A stretch of DNA of 64,000 nt from CALJFL01 sp036961205 (GCA_036961205.1 JBALVI010000002.1:1-64000); one strand, 5' to 3'. Positions 6,755 through 15,502 are shown, counted from the first letter of the stretch. Numbers and translations: made by a program. The notes: generated by a model not told the origin, from the letters alone.

Positions 6755-7966
6755 TTACAATCGCCAGTTGGCGTAAACACCAAGCTCGATCACACTGTTA
6801 CTGGAATATTCTCCGGCCCAAAAGTCCGTGCGAATCTTGGCGCTGCCCAGGTCTGTGTAATTGGCATAGCCGCCCAGGTCGAGATTATTACGCAAGGCGT
6901 AGCGTGCGCCAATGTTATAACGGATCTGCCTGTCGACAGGCAGATCCGCCGTTCGGTCACGCGCATCTACCGGATTGGTATCGTAGGCGATACCTGCGGT
7001 GATGTCCCACTTATCGCTGGCTTTGTACTGAAAACCGGCTGCATAGTGGTAGGTATCTTCCCAGCTTTTCTTCAGGCTGGCGCCTCGTGCGGGCAATGCC
7101 ACGAATACCTCGTCCAACGCGCTCCAGTCGTCCCAGCCAATGGTAAAGTCAAAACCGATCTGCTCATCGAGGCTGTGATGCAGGCTGAGTCGCACCATCT
7201 GGGCCAGCGGCAACTCGGTGTTCGAATCTACTCGAACGCTGCCGGCGGGTACTTTCAGTTTACCATCGAAGTCCAACTCGATTTCACTCTGGTAGTTTAT
7301 GCCGACACGAGTGAGGTCAGAAAATTCATAGACCGCGCCCAGCGCGAAGCCGAAACCCGCGTCTGTGCCATCGAGCTCGCCTTGACCGTGGTCGACACTT
7401 GGCCTGATGTTGGGGATGGCGAGCTTCATATCCAGAGACCCGTAGTAGAACTGGGCGGCGGCGCCGACAGAAAAACTGTCGGTCAGCTGGAAGGCGATTG
7501 TAGGGGCCAGGGCTAGCACCAGGATTTCGACGTCGGTAACCTGAAAGCGACCTACCCAGTCCTTGTTGTACTCCAGGCCGGCGCCAGACAGGCCAGCCAT
7601 GTAAATGCCTGTGCTCCATTTATCAGAACCGGTGTCATGGACGTAGGAAAAGCCTGCAAGCGGCGCATCCAGCCCAGCGTCGCCACCGTCGTCATTACCG
7701 TTGACCGGGTTGGTTTCATCGATGTCAAACTGTATATCGGCGAGAATCACGCCCGCCGCAACAAATAGTTGGCTACCCTCTGTCTGCATGGAACTGGCAG
7801 GGTTATGGATGATCGTGGAGGCCTCGTCGACGCCCGCGGAGGCACCGGCGCTGGCACGACCGGCGGCGAAGTCACCGTACTGGTTCAGCCAGAGCCCACC
7901 GGCGTAAGCCTGGCTGGAGGCAGCCAGTGCCAGTGTTGTAGAGATTACGATCCTGTTTTTGCTCAT
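6755..7966 (-). CDS. fadL: FadL/OmpP1-family outer-membrane transporter
   Basis: A 403-residue protein with a signal peptide (ALAASSQAYA) and a mature start GGLWLNQYGDFAAGRASAG that matches the plug region of FadL-type porins, including the IIHNPASSM box. The remainder is a series of alternating amphipathic strands ending in an aromatic-rich terminal strand (LGVYANWRL), as for a 14-strand barrel. The family takes long-chain fatty acids or other hydrophobic compounds across the outer membrane. The conserved region near residue 340 (DLPVDRQIR) is encoded by a perfect 28-bp palindrome. The small lipoprotein frame follows directly. The symbol denotes family only; the substrate is not known. Confidence 0.92.
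   Translation of the reverse strand: MSKNRIVISTTLALAASSQAYAGGLWLNQYGDFAAGRASAGASAGVDEASTIIHNPASSMQTEGSQLFVAAGVILADIQFDIDETNPVNGNDDGGDAGLDAPLAGFSYVHDTGSDKWSTGIYMAGLSGAGLEYNKDWVGRFQVTDVEILVLALAPTIAFQLTDSFSVGAAAQFYYGSLDMKLAIPNIRPSVDHGQGELDGTDAGFGFALGAVYEFSDLTRVGINYQSEIELDFDGKLKVPAGSVRVDSNTELPLAQMVRLSLHHSLDEQIGFDFTIGWDDWSALDEVFVALPARGASLKKSWEDTYHYAAGFQYKASDKWDITAGIAYDTNPVDARDRTADLPVDRQIRYNIGARYALRNNLDLGGYANYTDLGSAKIRTDFWAGEYSSNSVIELGVYANWRL
6921..6948. repeat. perfect 28-bp palindrome inside fadL
   Basis: Positions 6921-6934 and 6935-6948 are exact reverse complements, centred on a GTCGAC site. It encodes part of the ADLPVDRQIR region of the FadL protein. It may be chance under coding constraint, a binding site, or a trace of an inserted element. 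Confidence 0.7.
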
Positions 7967-8263
7967 TGCGTACTCCCAATGCGGCTTAATTTTTTTTTAA
8001 TACTTGGGATTATAACGGTTATCACTGGAATCCCTGCGGGTGAAAAGTGCCTAATATTGACGTAAATCAACGGTGCCACAGGGGCACAGCAGCGCTACAA
8101 AGCTGCGCTGAAAGTGATGACAACCTGAGGGGGTAGTGACAAGTTAATTTTTTGAGATCAGAAGAATCCAGACTCAGGCCTCAGGCAACTGCCCTGCTCC
8201 ACTCATCAAACGCACTTACCCTGAGATCCCGATAATGTTCCGCCCTCACTAGGTGCCTACCCA

Positions 8264-8311
8264 GATCTTCCGAGGTTCACGGCCATGCGAGCGCAGTAGA
8301 CGCTTGGGTGT
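8264..8311 (-). mobile_element. 48-bp scrap of an IS6-like transposase
   Basis: The minus strand reads TPKRLLRSHGREPRKI, which parallels KRFFRRLL...GGEPRKI of the fragment at 1-107 and then stops matching just before the catalytic-Asp motif. Sequence on both sides is unrelated, so only this piece survives. It abuts the inverted-repeat element at 8314. Confidence 0.4.
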
Positions 8312-8313
8312 AC

Positions 8314-8471
8314 GGGGACAGTTTACTCATTTAAACGCTTTGGCGCTCGCTTTCGCCTGATTAGCGCTTTGCCGGTGAGTAATCGCAACTCATCATTGAA
8401 ACGGTCGCCCCATCGGCACAAATCTGAAGGACCTAACTAATGCGCCTGGGGAATCAAGTAAACTGTCCCTG
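8314..8471. repeat. 158-bp MITE-like element with inverted ends
   Basis: The left end GGGGACAGTTTACTCATT (8314-8331) is mirrored by AATCAAGTAAACTGTCCC (8452-8469). The 13-bp core GGGACAGTTTACT is perfect, and the inner bases are partly matched. There is no reading frame inside. The ends are of the GGGGACAG type seen with RAYT-mobilised repeats, and they resemble the 6427-6609 repeats only in the first bases. Confidence 0.55.
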
Positions 8472-8734
8472 TAATACGAGAGCGCGGCATTAGCCGCTAA
8501 CTAGGTGTCCGTCAAACCGGGGGAAGTCCACTGGTTGAGCTAACTCCAGTGGCCTGGCCGGAACATGCGCCAATCGCAATCGTATCCCTGGGAGACAAAC
8601 GTTCGCCCATAACTGCCAAGGCTTTACTCTCTGTACTTAGGCAGATACCAGTTACATCCTACTCAGAGTAAGTGATCGCCTGTATACGTAAATGATAGAC
8701 TACGATCGACCGCCACGCCAAACAGGAAACAACC

Positions 8735-9955
8735 ATGTCTATGCGCCGAAGCCGCACCATCGCTATCCTCATATCCCTGCATTGTATATTTGCCTGGGTT
8801 TCCGCAGCAGTATCAGAGAACCCTCGAGCAAGAGATCTCGGCATACCCTTTGATGGCCAACCCGGCCCCATGAATGCGATAACCGATATTGCGGGTGTCG
8901 AAGTGGGTCAGGTGACGTTGATAGAAGGTGAAGGGCTGTTAGTCGTAGGCTCGGGCCCCATTCGCACAGGAGTCACCGCCATTCACCCCCGTGGCAAAAG
9001 TTCGACTGACCCGGTTTTCGCTGGCTGGTTCACCCTGAATGGATCAGGGGAAATGACGGGTACAACCTGGATTGAAGAACGAGGACTGCTTGACGGACCC
9101 ATTGCAATCACCAACACACACAGTGTCGGTGTGTTGCGTGACGCCTCAGTGGCATGGATGGTAGAACACAACTGGCCCGCCATTTGGCATGCGCCTGTGG
9201 CCGCTGAAACCTATGACGGCGGCTTAAATGATATCAATGGCTTCCATGTAACGCGCAGTCATGCTTTGGAAGCCATGAAAAAAGCTAAGGGTGGCCCGGT
9301 CCAGGAGGGTGTAGTCGGCGGGGGCACGGGCATGGTCTGTAACGGTTTCAAAGGCGGAATAGGTACCTCTTCAAGAGTTTTCGAAGTGATGGGCAGTCAA
9401 TTCACAGTCGGTGTTTTAGTACAGTGCAATTACAACTGGGATGGTGAAGAACTCAGACTGGGAGGGAAGCTGGTGAGCAAGCTGTTACCTGTTGGCGAAC
9501 ACTGCTTCACGGATCGTAATATCGAGCGCCACGTTGAGTGGTACCCCTATTGTGACAAGTTACAGAACGATAAAGTAACAATGGCCACACGAGATGGCTC
9601 CATAATCGTCGTTGTCGCTACCGATGCTCCGCTATTGCCACACCAGCTGAGACGACTGGCCAAACGCCCTTCTCTTGGCCTGGGCCGCCTGGGCGCGATT
9701 AGCGGCGATGGCTCGGGCGATATTTTCATTGCATTCTCTACAGCCAACGCCGGTCATTTAAGCGAAAATCAGCAGAGCGAAGTTTTGATGTATCCCAACA
9801 ACGAGCTGTCCAATGTATTTAAGGCAACCGTTCAGGCAACGGAAGAGGCAGTTGTGAACGCGATGGTAGCCGCGGAAACCGTCATTGGTGCATCAGGGTT
9901 TCAGGTGAAGGGGATTCCCAGAGAGCAGGTTAGGGAAATCTTTTCGGGTGAGTAA
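8735..9955 (+). CDS. secreted P1/S58-family peptidase (DmpA-like aminopeptidase)
   Basis: A 406-residue protein with an N-terminal signal peptide (IAILISLHCIFAWVSAAVS). From residue ~30 it matches the DmpA/BapA family: RARDLGIPFDGQPGPMNAIT at the start, the GITxV-like DIAGVEVGQVT, then VVGGGTGMVCNGFKGGIGTS. Members are N-terminal-nucleophile enzymes that cut themselves just before a Ser or Thr in the last-named region and then remove N-terminal residues, D-amino acids or beta-amino acids from peptides. The serines of GIGTSSR are the likely processing site. Length agrees with the family (about 375 without the signal). It stands alone between mobile-element debris and frdA. The specific substrate cannot be given. 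Confidence 0.92.
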   Translation: MSMRRSRTIAILISLHCIFAWVSAAVSENPRARDLGIPFDGQPGPMNAITDIAGVEVGQVTLIEGEGLLVVGSGPIRTGVTAIHPRGKSSTDPVFAGWFTLNGSGEMTGTTWIEERGLLDGPIAITNTHSVGVLRDASVAWMVEHNWPAIWHAPVAAETYDGGLNDINGFHVTRSHALEAMKKAKGGPVQEGVVGGGTGMVCNGFKGGIGTSSRVFEVMGSQFTVGVLVQCNYNWDGEELRLGGKLVSKLLPVGEHCFTDRNIERHVEWYPYCDKLQNDKVTMATRDGSIIVVVATDAPLLPHQLRRLAKRPSLGLGRLGAISGDGSGDIFIAFSTANAGHLSENQQSEVLMYPNNELSNVFKATVQATEEAVVNAMVAAETVIGASGFQVKGIPREQVREIFSGE

Positions 9956-10031
9956 AAAGCCGGTACTAATGTCATAAACCATGTTGTGCATGGCGAGACC
10001 TTTATAATAGCCAGGATCCAGCCAGCAGCCC

Positions 10032-10045
10032 TTGACCTAAATCAT
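10032..10045. promoter_or_regulatory. FNR/Anr-like box upstream of frdA
   Basis: TTGAC-CTAA-ATCAT matches the consensus TTGAT-N4-ATCAA at eight of ten fixed positions. It ends 55 bases before the frdA ATG, which would allow a start of transcription about 41 bases from its centre. Fumarate reductase operons are classically activated by FNR when oxygen is low. Confidence 0.45.
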
Positions 10046-10100
10046 TGCGCTACTGCCGCTAAGCCGGCAAAGTCTCTGTGAGTTTTTTTGGAGCACAGGC

Positions 10101-11873
10101 ATGGAAACAATCACGGCTGACATCATTATTGTCGGCGCCGGGGGAGCGGGACTCAGGGCGGCCATTGCCGCCGCAGAAGTCGATGCAAATCTGCAGATCG
10201 CCCTGGTTTCCAAGGTGTATCCCATGCGCAGCCACACCGTTGCTGCAGAAGGCGGTGCCGCTGGCGTTATCCAGGACCACGATGCCTTTGAACAGCACTT
10301 TGACGACACCGTATCCGGATCGGACTGGCTAGCTGACCAAGACGTTGTGCAATACTTTGTCGAGCACTGCACCGAGGAGATGCTGCGCCTGGAGCACTGG
10401 GGCTGCCCCTGGAGTCGCAAAGAGAACGGCTCTATCAATGTGCGAGCTTTTGGCGGCATGAAGACCGAGCGAACCTGGTTTGCCGCCGACAAAACGGGCT
10501 TCCACATGCTACATACTCTGTTTCAGACCTCGATGAAGTACCCCTCTATCAAGCGCTATGACGAGTACTTTGTTACCAACTTGCTAACCACCGAAGAGGG
10601 CGTACAGGGTGTACTGGCCATTGAAATTGCCAGCGGAGAATTCGTTCGACTGTTGGCACCATCGGTCATTATTGCCACCGGCGGCGCTGGCAGAGTTTAT
10701 CGGTTCAATACCAATGGCGGCATTGTCACCGGAGACGGTATGTCACTGGCTTATCGTGCTGGCGTTCCCCTGAGAGACATGGAGTTCGTGCAATACCACC
10801 CTACCGGCTTACCGGGTTCCGGCATATTGATAACCGAGGCCTGCCGGGGCGAAGGCGGCATTCTTACCAACGCTGAAGGCTATCGCTATCTACAGGATTA
10901 CGAACTGGGGCCAGAAACACCCTTGGGAGAACCCAGGAACAAGACCATGGAGTTGGGGCCGCGGGACAGATTGAGCCAGGCTTTTTGGCACGAGGAACAA
11001 AAGGGCCGGGTACTGAACACGCCACGCGGCACGGCAGTAAATCTGGATTTACGGCACCTGGGTGAGGCCCGCATAAATGAACGCCTACCGTTTATACGGG
11101 AATTGGCCAAGGCCTACCTGGGAGTTGATCCCGTACATCAGCAAATACCCGTTCGGCCAACAGCGCACTACACCATGGGTGGGATACAAACCAATATCCG
11201 CACAGAGACGCCGCTACCCGGTCTCTATGCGGTGGGTGAATGTGCCAGCTCCGGGTTACACGGAGCTAACCGCCTGGGCTCCAATTCTCTGGCTGAGTTG
11301 TGCGTTCTGGGAAAGGTCGCGGGCGAGCAAGCCGCCGCTTTCGCACATCAAAACGCGCGATCGACAGACGCGGCACCAGACGATCAGGCCAGACACTCAG
11401 CAGCCGCATGGTTGGCACTGAGAACTCAGCGTGGCACCGAAAGCATGGCTGCTATTCGCCAGGATCTTGCTGACACCATGGAAAACGGTGTGGGGGTTTA
11501 CCGCAATGATGCCGCGATGGAACAAACTAGGCAAGATATCGAAGCACTAAAGCAACGCTACGGGGCTATGGCAATGAAAGATGGCAGCGCCGCGTTCAAC
11601 ACCGAGTGGCTAAAGGCTATTGAACTTGGGTTTCTCCTCGATATTGGCGAGGTCATGGTGAGCAGTGCCATCGCGCGCAAGGAGAGCCGCGGTTCTCACC
11701 AACGCCTGGACGGAGCCGAAAAGGGCTGGACCAAACGCGACGACAATAATTACCTTAAACACACCTTGGCCTATCGGCGCGAACAGGGACCAACAGAAAT
11801 TGCCTACCAGGACGTAGTCATCACACGCTCGGCGCCCGCCAAGCGAGCCTATGGAGCGGCCGGAGAGTCATGA
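10101..11873 (+). CDS. frdA: fumarate reductase flavoprotein subunit
   Basis: The 590-residue catalytic subunit, reducing fumarate to succinate at the cytoplasmic face of the inner membrane. Seen in order: the Rossmann FAD motif IIIVGAGGAGLRAA; RSHTVAAEGG with the histidine that binds FAD covalently; GGAGRVYRFNTNGG; MEFVQYHPTGLPGSG; HYTMGGIQ; GLHGANRLGSNSL. The sequence follows E. coli FrdA (602 residues) almost block by block, including FGGMKTERTWFAADKTGFH, and is closer to it than I would expect for SdhA. It starts the frdABCD operon and overlaps frdB by four bases. A TTGGAGC ribosome-binding site lies upstream. Confidence 0.97.
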   Translation: METITADIIIVGAGGAGLRAAIAAAEVDANLQIALVSKVYPMRSHTVAAEGGAAGVIQDHDAFEQHFDDTVSGSDWLADQDVVQYFVEHCTEEMLRLEHWGCPWSRKENGSINVRAFGGMKTERTWFAADKTGFHMLHTLFQTSMKYPSIKRYDEYFVTNLLTTEEGVQGVLAIEIASGEFVRLLAPSVIIATGGAGRVYRFNTNGGIVTGDGMSLAYRAGVPLRDMEFVQYHPTGLPGSGILITEACRGEGGILTNAEGYRYLQDYELGPETPLGEPRNKTMELGPRDRLSQAFWHEEQKGRVLNTPRGTAVNLDLRHLGEARINERLPFIRELAKAYLGVDPVHQQIPVRPTAHYTMGGIQTNIRTETPLPGLYAVGECASSGLHGANRLGSNSLAELCVLGKVAGEQAAAFAHQNARSTDAAPDDQARHSAAAWLALRTQRGTESMAAIRQDLADTMENGVGVYRNDAAMEQTRQDIEALKQRYGAMAMKDGSAAFNTEWLKAIELGFLLDIGEVMVSSAIARKESRGSHQRLDGAEKGWTKRDDNNYLKHTLAYRREQGPTEIAYQDVVITRSAPAKRAYGAAGES

Positions 11874-12643
11874 CAACTACCCACAGCAAAACTATGCAAA
11901 TAGAGGTCCAGCGCTACCGCCCTGAAGTGGACGAAGAGCCGTGGATGCAGCTATACGAGGTTCCCTACACCGATGACACCTCAATATTGGAGGCACTGCA
12001 ATTCATTGAGGATGAACTGGACCCCAGCCTGAGTTTTCGCTGGTCTTGCCGCATGGCGATCTGCGGCAGTTGCGGCTTCATGGTCAACGGTGTGCCCAAG
12101 CTCGGCTGCAATACCTTTCTACGCGACTACTCCTCCCTGCAAGTAGCCGCGCTGGCAAACTTTCCAATAGAGCGAGACCTGGTGTCCGACATCAGCGACT
12201 TTGTGGCCAAACTCGAAACGGTAAAGCCTTATCTTATTCGCAATGAGCCCTCCGAACAGAATGGCTCTCAACCGATCGTGGAAGCGTTTACACAGACACC
12301 GGCACAGCAGTCCCGCTACCAGCAGTTCTCAGACTGTATTAATTGTGGCCTGTGCTATGCCGCCTGCCCCCAGTTCGGCCGTAACTCGGAGTTTCTTGGG
12401 CCAGCAGCACTGGCCCTGGCACATCGCTACAATGAGGACTCACGCGATCAGGGTAGCCAACAGCGCATGCCTTTTCTAAACGCTGAGGAAGGCGTCTGGA
12501 GCTGCACCTTTGTGGGCTACTGCTCTGAGGTTTGCCCCAAGAGTGTAGACCCCGCCGCCGCCATCAACCAGGGCAAGGTGGCAAGTACCGTTGACTACGG
12601 TTTCAATCTGCTGAGCCTGGCAAGATCGAAGGAGGAACAATGA
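11870..12643 (+). CDS. frdB: fumarate reductase iron-sulfur subunit
   Basis: A 257-residue protein that carries electrons from the membrane quinol to FrdA. Three cluster motifs are visible: CRMAICGSCG...GC for the [2Fe-2S] centre, CINCGLCYAACPQFG for [4Fe-4S], and CTFVGYCSEVCPKSVDP for [3Fe-4S]. It is slightly longer than E. coli FrdB (244). The ATG overlaps the frdA stop (ATGA), and the stop overlaps the frdC start in the same way, indicating translational coupling. Confidence 0.97.
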   Translation: MTTTHSKTMQIEVQRYRPEVDEEPWMQLYEVPYTDDTSILEALQFIEDELDPSLSFRWSCRMAICGSCGFMVNGVPKLGCNTFLRDYSSLQVAALANFPIERDLVSDISDFVAKLETVKPYLIRNEPSEQNGSQPIVEAFTQTPAQQSRYQQFSDCINCGLCYAACPQFGRNSEFLGPAALALAHRYNEDSRDQGSQQRMPFLNAEEGVWSCTFVGYCSEVCPKSVDPAAAINQGKVASTVDYGFNLLSLARSKEEQ

Positions 12644-13038
12644 ACGCACGTAAGCCCTACTCCATTACCCAGCGGCCAGGCTGGTGGTTACACAACAGCT
12701 TCTTCTTCTGGTATATGCTACGCGAAGCAACCTCACTGTTTGTGGGACTGTACTGCGTCATCCTTCTCACTGGGCTTTACCGACTGAGCCAGGGTGAGAT
12801 TGCCTGGAACAGCTGGCTCACTTCGCTGACACACCCAGCGTCTATCGCCTTTCACTGCCTGGCGTTAATGGCGGCGCTGTACCACGCTGTAACCTGGTTT
12901 AAGCTGGCACCTAAAATCATGGTAGTACGACTGGGTGATTGGACGCTGCCGCAAAAAAGTATGCTGGTGGGACAGTGGTTGATTTTTGCCGTCTGTTCTA
13001 TCTCATTATTGTTTGTTCTGTTGTGGATAGGGAAATGA
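12640..13038 (+). CDS. frdC: fumarate reductase membrane anchor subunit C
   Basis: A 132-residue inner-membrane protein with three hydrophobic helices, matching E. coli FrdC in length (131) and in the N-terminal pattern RPGWWLHN...YMLREATSL; the Glu of MLREAT corresponds to FrdC Glu29, which is involved in quinol oxidation. It anchors FrdAB and binds the quinol. It overlaps frdB and frdD by four bases each. Confidence 0.93.
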   Translation: MNARKPYSITQRPGWWLHNSFFFWYMLREATSLFVGLYCVILLTGLYRLSQGEIAWNSWLTSLTHPASIAFHCLALMAALYHAVTWFKLAPKIMVVRLGDWTLPQKSMLVGQWLIFAVCSISLLFVLLWIGK

Positions 13039-13439
13039 AAAAATATCAAAGATCCCACGAGCCCATCGTCTGGAGCCTGTTCGGTGGCGGTGGCATGGTG
13101 GCGGCATTCTTACTACCGGCGCTGATACTCGCCACTGGCATTATCGCGCCACTGGGCCTGGGTAACCCTTGGTCACTTTCCTTTCACCGGGTACTGGCGT
13201 TCTCACAGACCTGGTGGGGTGCCCTGCTCATACTCACCATCATCGCACTGCCGCTGTTCCACGCTGCGCACCGCATTTATCACGGTTTACACGACTTGCA
13301 CATAAGAGGACCAAAACCCCTGATGCTGACAATTTGCTATGGCGGGGCCAGCCTGCTCTCCGGGCTTGCACTCTACTGGCTCATTGTTCTGGCCACACAG
13401 CCTATTGGCTCGGGTATCGCTCTGAGAGTCGGTTATTAA
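13035..13439 (+). CDS. frdD: fumarate reductase membrane anchor subunit D
   Basis: A 134-residue protein with three hydrophobic helices. The motifs EPIVWSLFGGGGM near the start and LPLFHAAHRIYHGLHDL in the middle are typical of FrdD. The ATG at 13035 overlaps the frdC stop codon; the frame is open further upstream (to 12939), but that part is antisense to the family alignment and lies inside frdC. Its stop TAA (13437-13439) overlaps the presumed beginning of the following prenyltransferase frame. Confidence 0.93.
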   Translation: MKKYQRSHEPIVWSLFGGGGMVAAFLLPALILATGIIAPLGLGNPWSLSFHRVLAFSQTWWGALLILTIIALPLFHAAHRIYHGLHDLHIRGPKPLMLTICYGGASLLSGLALYWLIVLATQPIGSGIALRVGY

Positions 13440-14430
13440 CATCCGGGCCTGGGGAAGAGCCCTGCAATCTGTACAGAAGCTGTCGCTACCGGAGTGGCAG
13501 GACCTGGACATTGTCGCGCGCTGGCTTATAGCCACACGCGCTTCGGTCCTGTTCATGACGGTGATGGCCGCCGGCCTAGGTGGCTTACTGGCTGCGCGTG
13601 AAGGCCTGTTCCACTGGGATAGCTGGCTGCTGTGCTTGCTGGGCCTGGTCTTCGCTCATGCCACCAACAACCTGTTGAATGACTACGTCGATTCTCGCCG
13701 CGGCATAGACAAGAACAATTACTACCGCAATCAGTACGGCGTTCATGTGCTGGAAGACGGCCTACTAAGCCCCGCACAGTTCTGGCGCTACGTTTTCTTT
13801 ACCGGCGGGGTTGCCATCGTGGCAGGCTTGACCTTAGTGTCGCAGCACGGCGGCCAAACATTGAATTTAATGCTAGCCGGAGCGTTTTTTGTGCTGTTTT
13901 ACACCTGGCCGCTAAAATATTACGGCTTGGGAGAGCCGGCGGTGCTGCTGGTCTGGGGTCCGCTGATGATGGGCGGCACCTTCTACGTAGTAGCCGGACA
14001 ATGGAGTTGGCCCGTGACCTGGCTAAGCCTGCTGTACGCACTGGGCCCCACCTCAGTGCTGTTCGGTAAGCATATCGACAAAATAGAAATGGATGAGGAA
14101 AAACAGGTGCGCACCCTGCCCGTTCTGCTTGGGGAGCACCGCGCCCGCCGCTGGGTAATTGTGATGGTTACCCTGCAATACCTATTAACCATTGGCCTGG
14201 TTGTAGGCGGCCTGTTTCACTGGGCATTGCTACTACCACTGCTCAGTCTCCGCTCTTTGTGGAGGCTTATTGCCACCTACCGCTGCCCCAAACCGGAGCA
14301 ACGGCCAGAACGCTATCCGCTGAATATATGGCCACTGTGGTTCTCGGCTTACGCATTCAGGCACACCCGGATATTCACCAGCCTTTTTGTTTTGGGGCTA
14401 CTGCTGGATCTCGCTCTGGGGCCCCACTAA
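13435..14430 (+). CDS. MenA/UbiA-family prenyltransferase with a non-canonical start
   Basis: A polytopic inner-membrane protein of the UbiA superfamily. The first Asp-rich motif is NNLLNDYVDSRRGID and the second region HIDKIEMDEEKQVRTLPVLL corresponds to the second diphosphate-binding motif; the spacing is more like MenA (1,4-dihydroxy-2-naphthoate polyprenyltransferase) than UbiA. The first ATG is at 13555, but this falls inside the first membrane helix. The 40 codons before it read as normal family sequence (ARWLIATRASVLF, where the family has an RP/RA motif) and contain no ATG, GTG or TTG. An ATT at 13435, overlapping the frdD stop and preceded by GAGAG, is the most likely start. A quinone-biosynthesis enzyme next to a quinol-using reductase makes sense: fumarate reductase needs a low-potential quinone. 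Product identity is inferred. Confidence 0.85.
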   Translation: MNIRAWGRALQSVQKLSLPEWQDLDIVARWLIATRASVLFMTVMAAGLGGLLAAREGLFHWDSWLLCLLGLVFAHATNNLLNDYVDSRRGIDKNNYYRNQYGVHVLEDGLLSPAQFWRYVFFTGGVAIVAGLTLVSQHGGQTLNLMLAGAFFVLFYTWPLKYYGLGEPAVLLVWGPLMMGGTFYVVAGQWSWPVTWLSLLYALGPTSVLFGKHIDKIEMDEEKQVRTLPVLLGEHRARRWVIVMVTLQYLLTIGLVVGGLFHWALLLPLLSLRSLWRLIATYRCPKPEQRPERYPLNIWPLWFSAYAFRHTRIFTSLFVLGLLLDLALGPH

Positions 14431-14464
14431 AAATGATGCATAACCGCAAGAGGATAAACACGCC

Positions 14465-15457
14465 ATGTCTGTAAAAATCGAATTGCAAAAAACCATCGAG
14501 GATATGGTGCGTCCAGGTAAAGGTATTCTGGCGGCCGATGAAAGCGCGCCGACTATTAAGAAACGTTTCAGCGCAATTGATGTGGAATCTAACGAGGAAA
14601 CTCGACGAAGCTATCGAAGCATGCTGCTGTCAACGCCCGGCCTTGGCGCTGCGATTAGCGGAGTAATACTGTTTGAAGAAACCCTGAAGCAAAAAGACGA
14701 TAAAGGCGTGGCCATGCCTGTGGCTAGCCAGTGCGCAGGCATAGTCGTTGGCATAAAGGTGGACAAGGGTCTGGTCGAATTGCCCGGCTCGGGCGGTGAG
14801 AAAGTTACCCAGGGGCTGGATGGTCTGGAGGAAAGGCTGGCAGCTTACAAGGCACTGGGCGCTCGATTCGCTAAATGGCGCTGTGTTTACCAAATACATC
14901 GCGGGGCAGTCAGCAGCCGAGCCATTGAGGCCAATGCCGAGGTTTTGGCTCGCTATGCTGCATGCTGTCAGGCAGTCGGCATCGTGCCTATCGTTGAACC
15001 GGAGGTGCTTATTGACGGAAAACATGATATCGCGGTTTGTGCAAAGATAACGGAAGCGGTTCAGCGTGCGGTTTTCAACGCCCTGTACCGACATCAGGTG
15101 GCACCAGAGTACATACTACTTAAACCCAGCATGGTACTGCCCGGAACCCTGGGCCCCCAGGTTTCAGCCGCGCAGATTGGAGAAGCTACCCTGGCAGTAC
15201 TGAAACGCGCCGTGCCGGCTGCGGTACCGAGCATAAACTTTCTCTCGGGCGGGCTAACTCCAGAGCAGGCTACTGCAAACCTGTGTGCTATAAATAAAAC
15301 CGGCGGCACGAATCCATGGCTGCTGAGTTTTTCGTACGGCCGCGCACTACAGGAACCTGTTCTGGGTGCCTGGCGAGGGAACAGCGCAAATTGCGAGGCG
15401 GCGCAGAACGCCCTGATGCTCCGGGCTCAATTGAATGCCAACGCCGTGTGCGGCTAG
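14465..15457 (+). CDS. class I fructose-bisphosphate aldolase
   Basis: A 330-residue Schiff-base aldolase of the animal/plant type, cleaving fructose 1,6-bisphosphate into dihydroxyacetone phosphate and glyceraldehyde 3-phosphate. Recognisable blocks: GKGILAADES near the start; KWRCVYQI; EPEVLIDG; ILLKPSMVLPG with the Schiff-base Lys220; FLSGG; and LLSFSYGRALQ. This family is distinct from the metal-dependent class II enzyme and from E. coli FbaB. The last residues are AVCG rather than the usual C-terminal tyrosine. It is followed 45 bases later by a YbhP-like gene. Confidence 0.95.
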   Translation: MSVKIELQKTIEDMVRPGKGILAADESAPTIKKRFSAIDVESNEETRRSYRSMLLSTPGLGAAISGVILFEETLKQKDDKGVAMPVASQCAGIVVGIKVDKGLVELPGSGGEKVTQGLDGLEERLAAYKALGARFAKWRCVYQIHRGAVSSRAIEANAEVLARYAACCQAVGIVPIVEPEVLIDGKHDIAVCAKITEAVQRAVFNALYRHQVAPEYILLKPSMVLPGTLGPQVSAAQIGEATLAVLKRAVPAAVPSINFLSGGLTPEQATANLCAINKTGGTNPWLLSFSYGRALQEPVLGAWRGNSANCEAAQNALMLRAQLNANAVCG

Positions 15458-15502
15458 TGGTTGGTGACAACATAGTCGTGTTTTACGAGTCCACTAAATA
15501 GC

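Larger units (their letters stand above)
7967..8734. other. 768-bp intergenic region with mobile-element debris
   Basis: Divergent region between fadL (minus) and the P1 peptidase (plus). It holds a transposase scrap at 8264-8311 and an inverted-repeat element at 8314-8471, listed separately. A T-run (7988-7998) lies close to the fadL start. No credible gene is seen in 7967-8263 or 8472-8734; promoters for both flanking genes must lie here, but I could not pick convincing boxes. Confidence 0.5.

Noticed and set aside
6617..7516. Long plus-strand reading frame (299 codons) opposite fadL
   Set aside because: It is antisense to a clear FadL-family gene, has no family motif and no ribosome-binding site.
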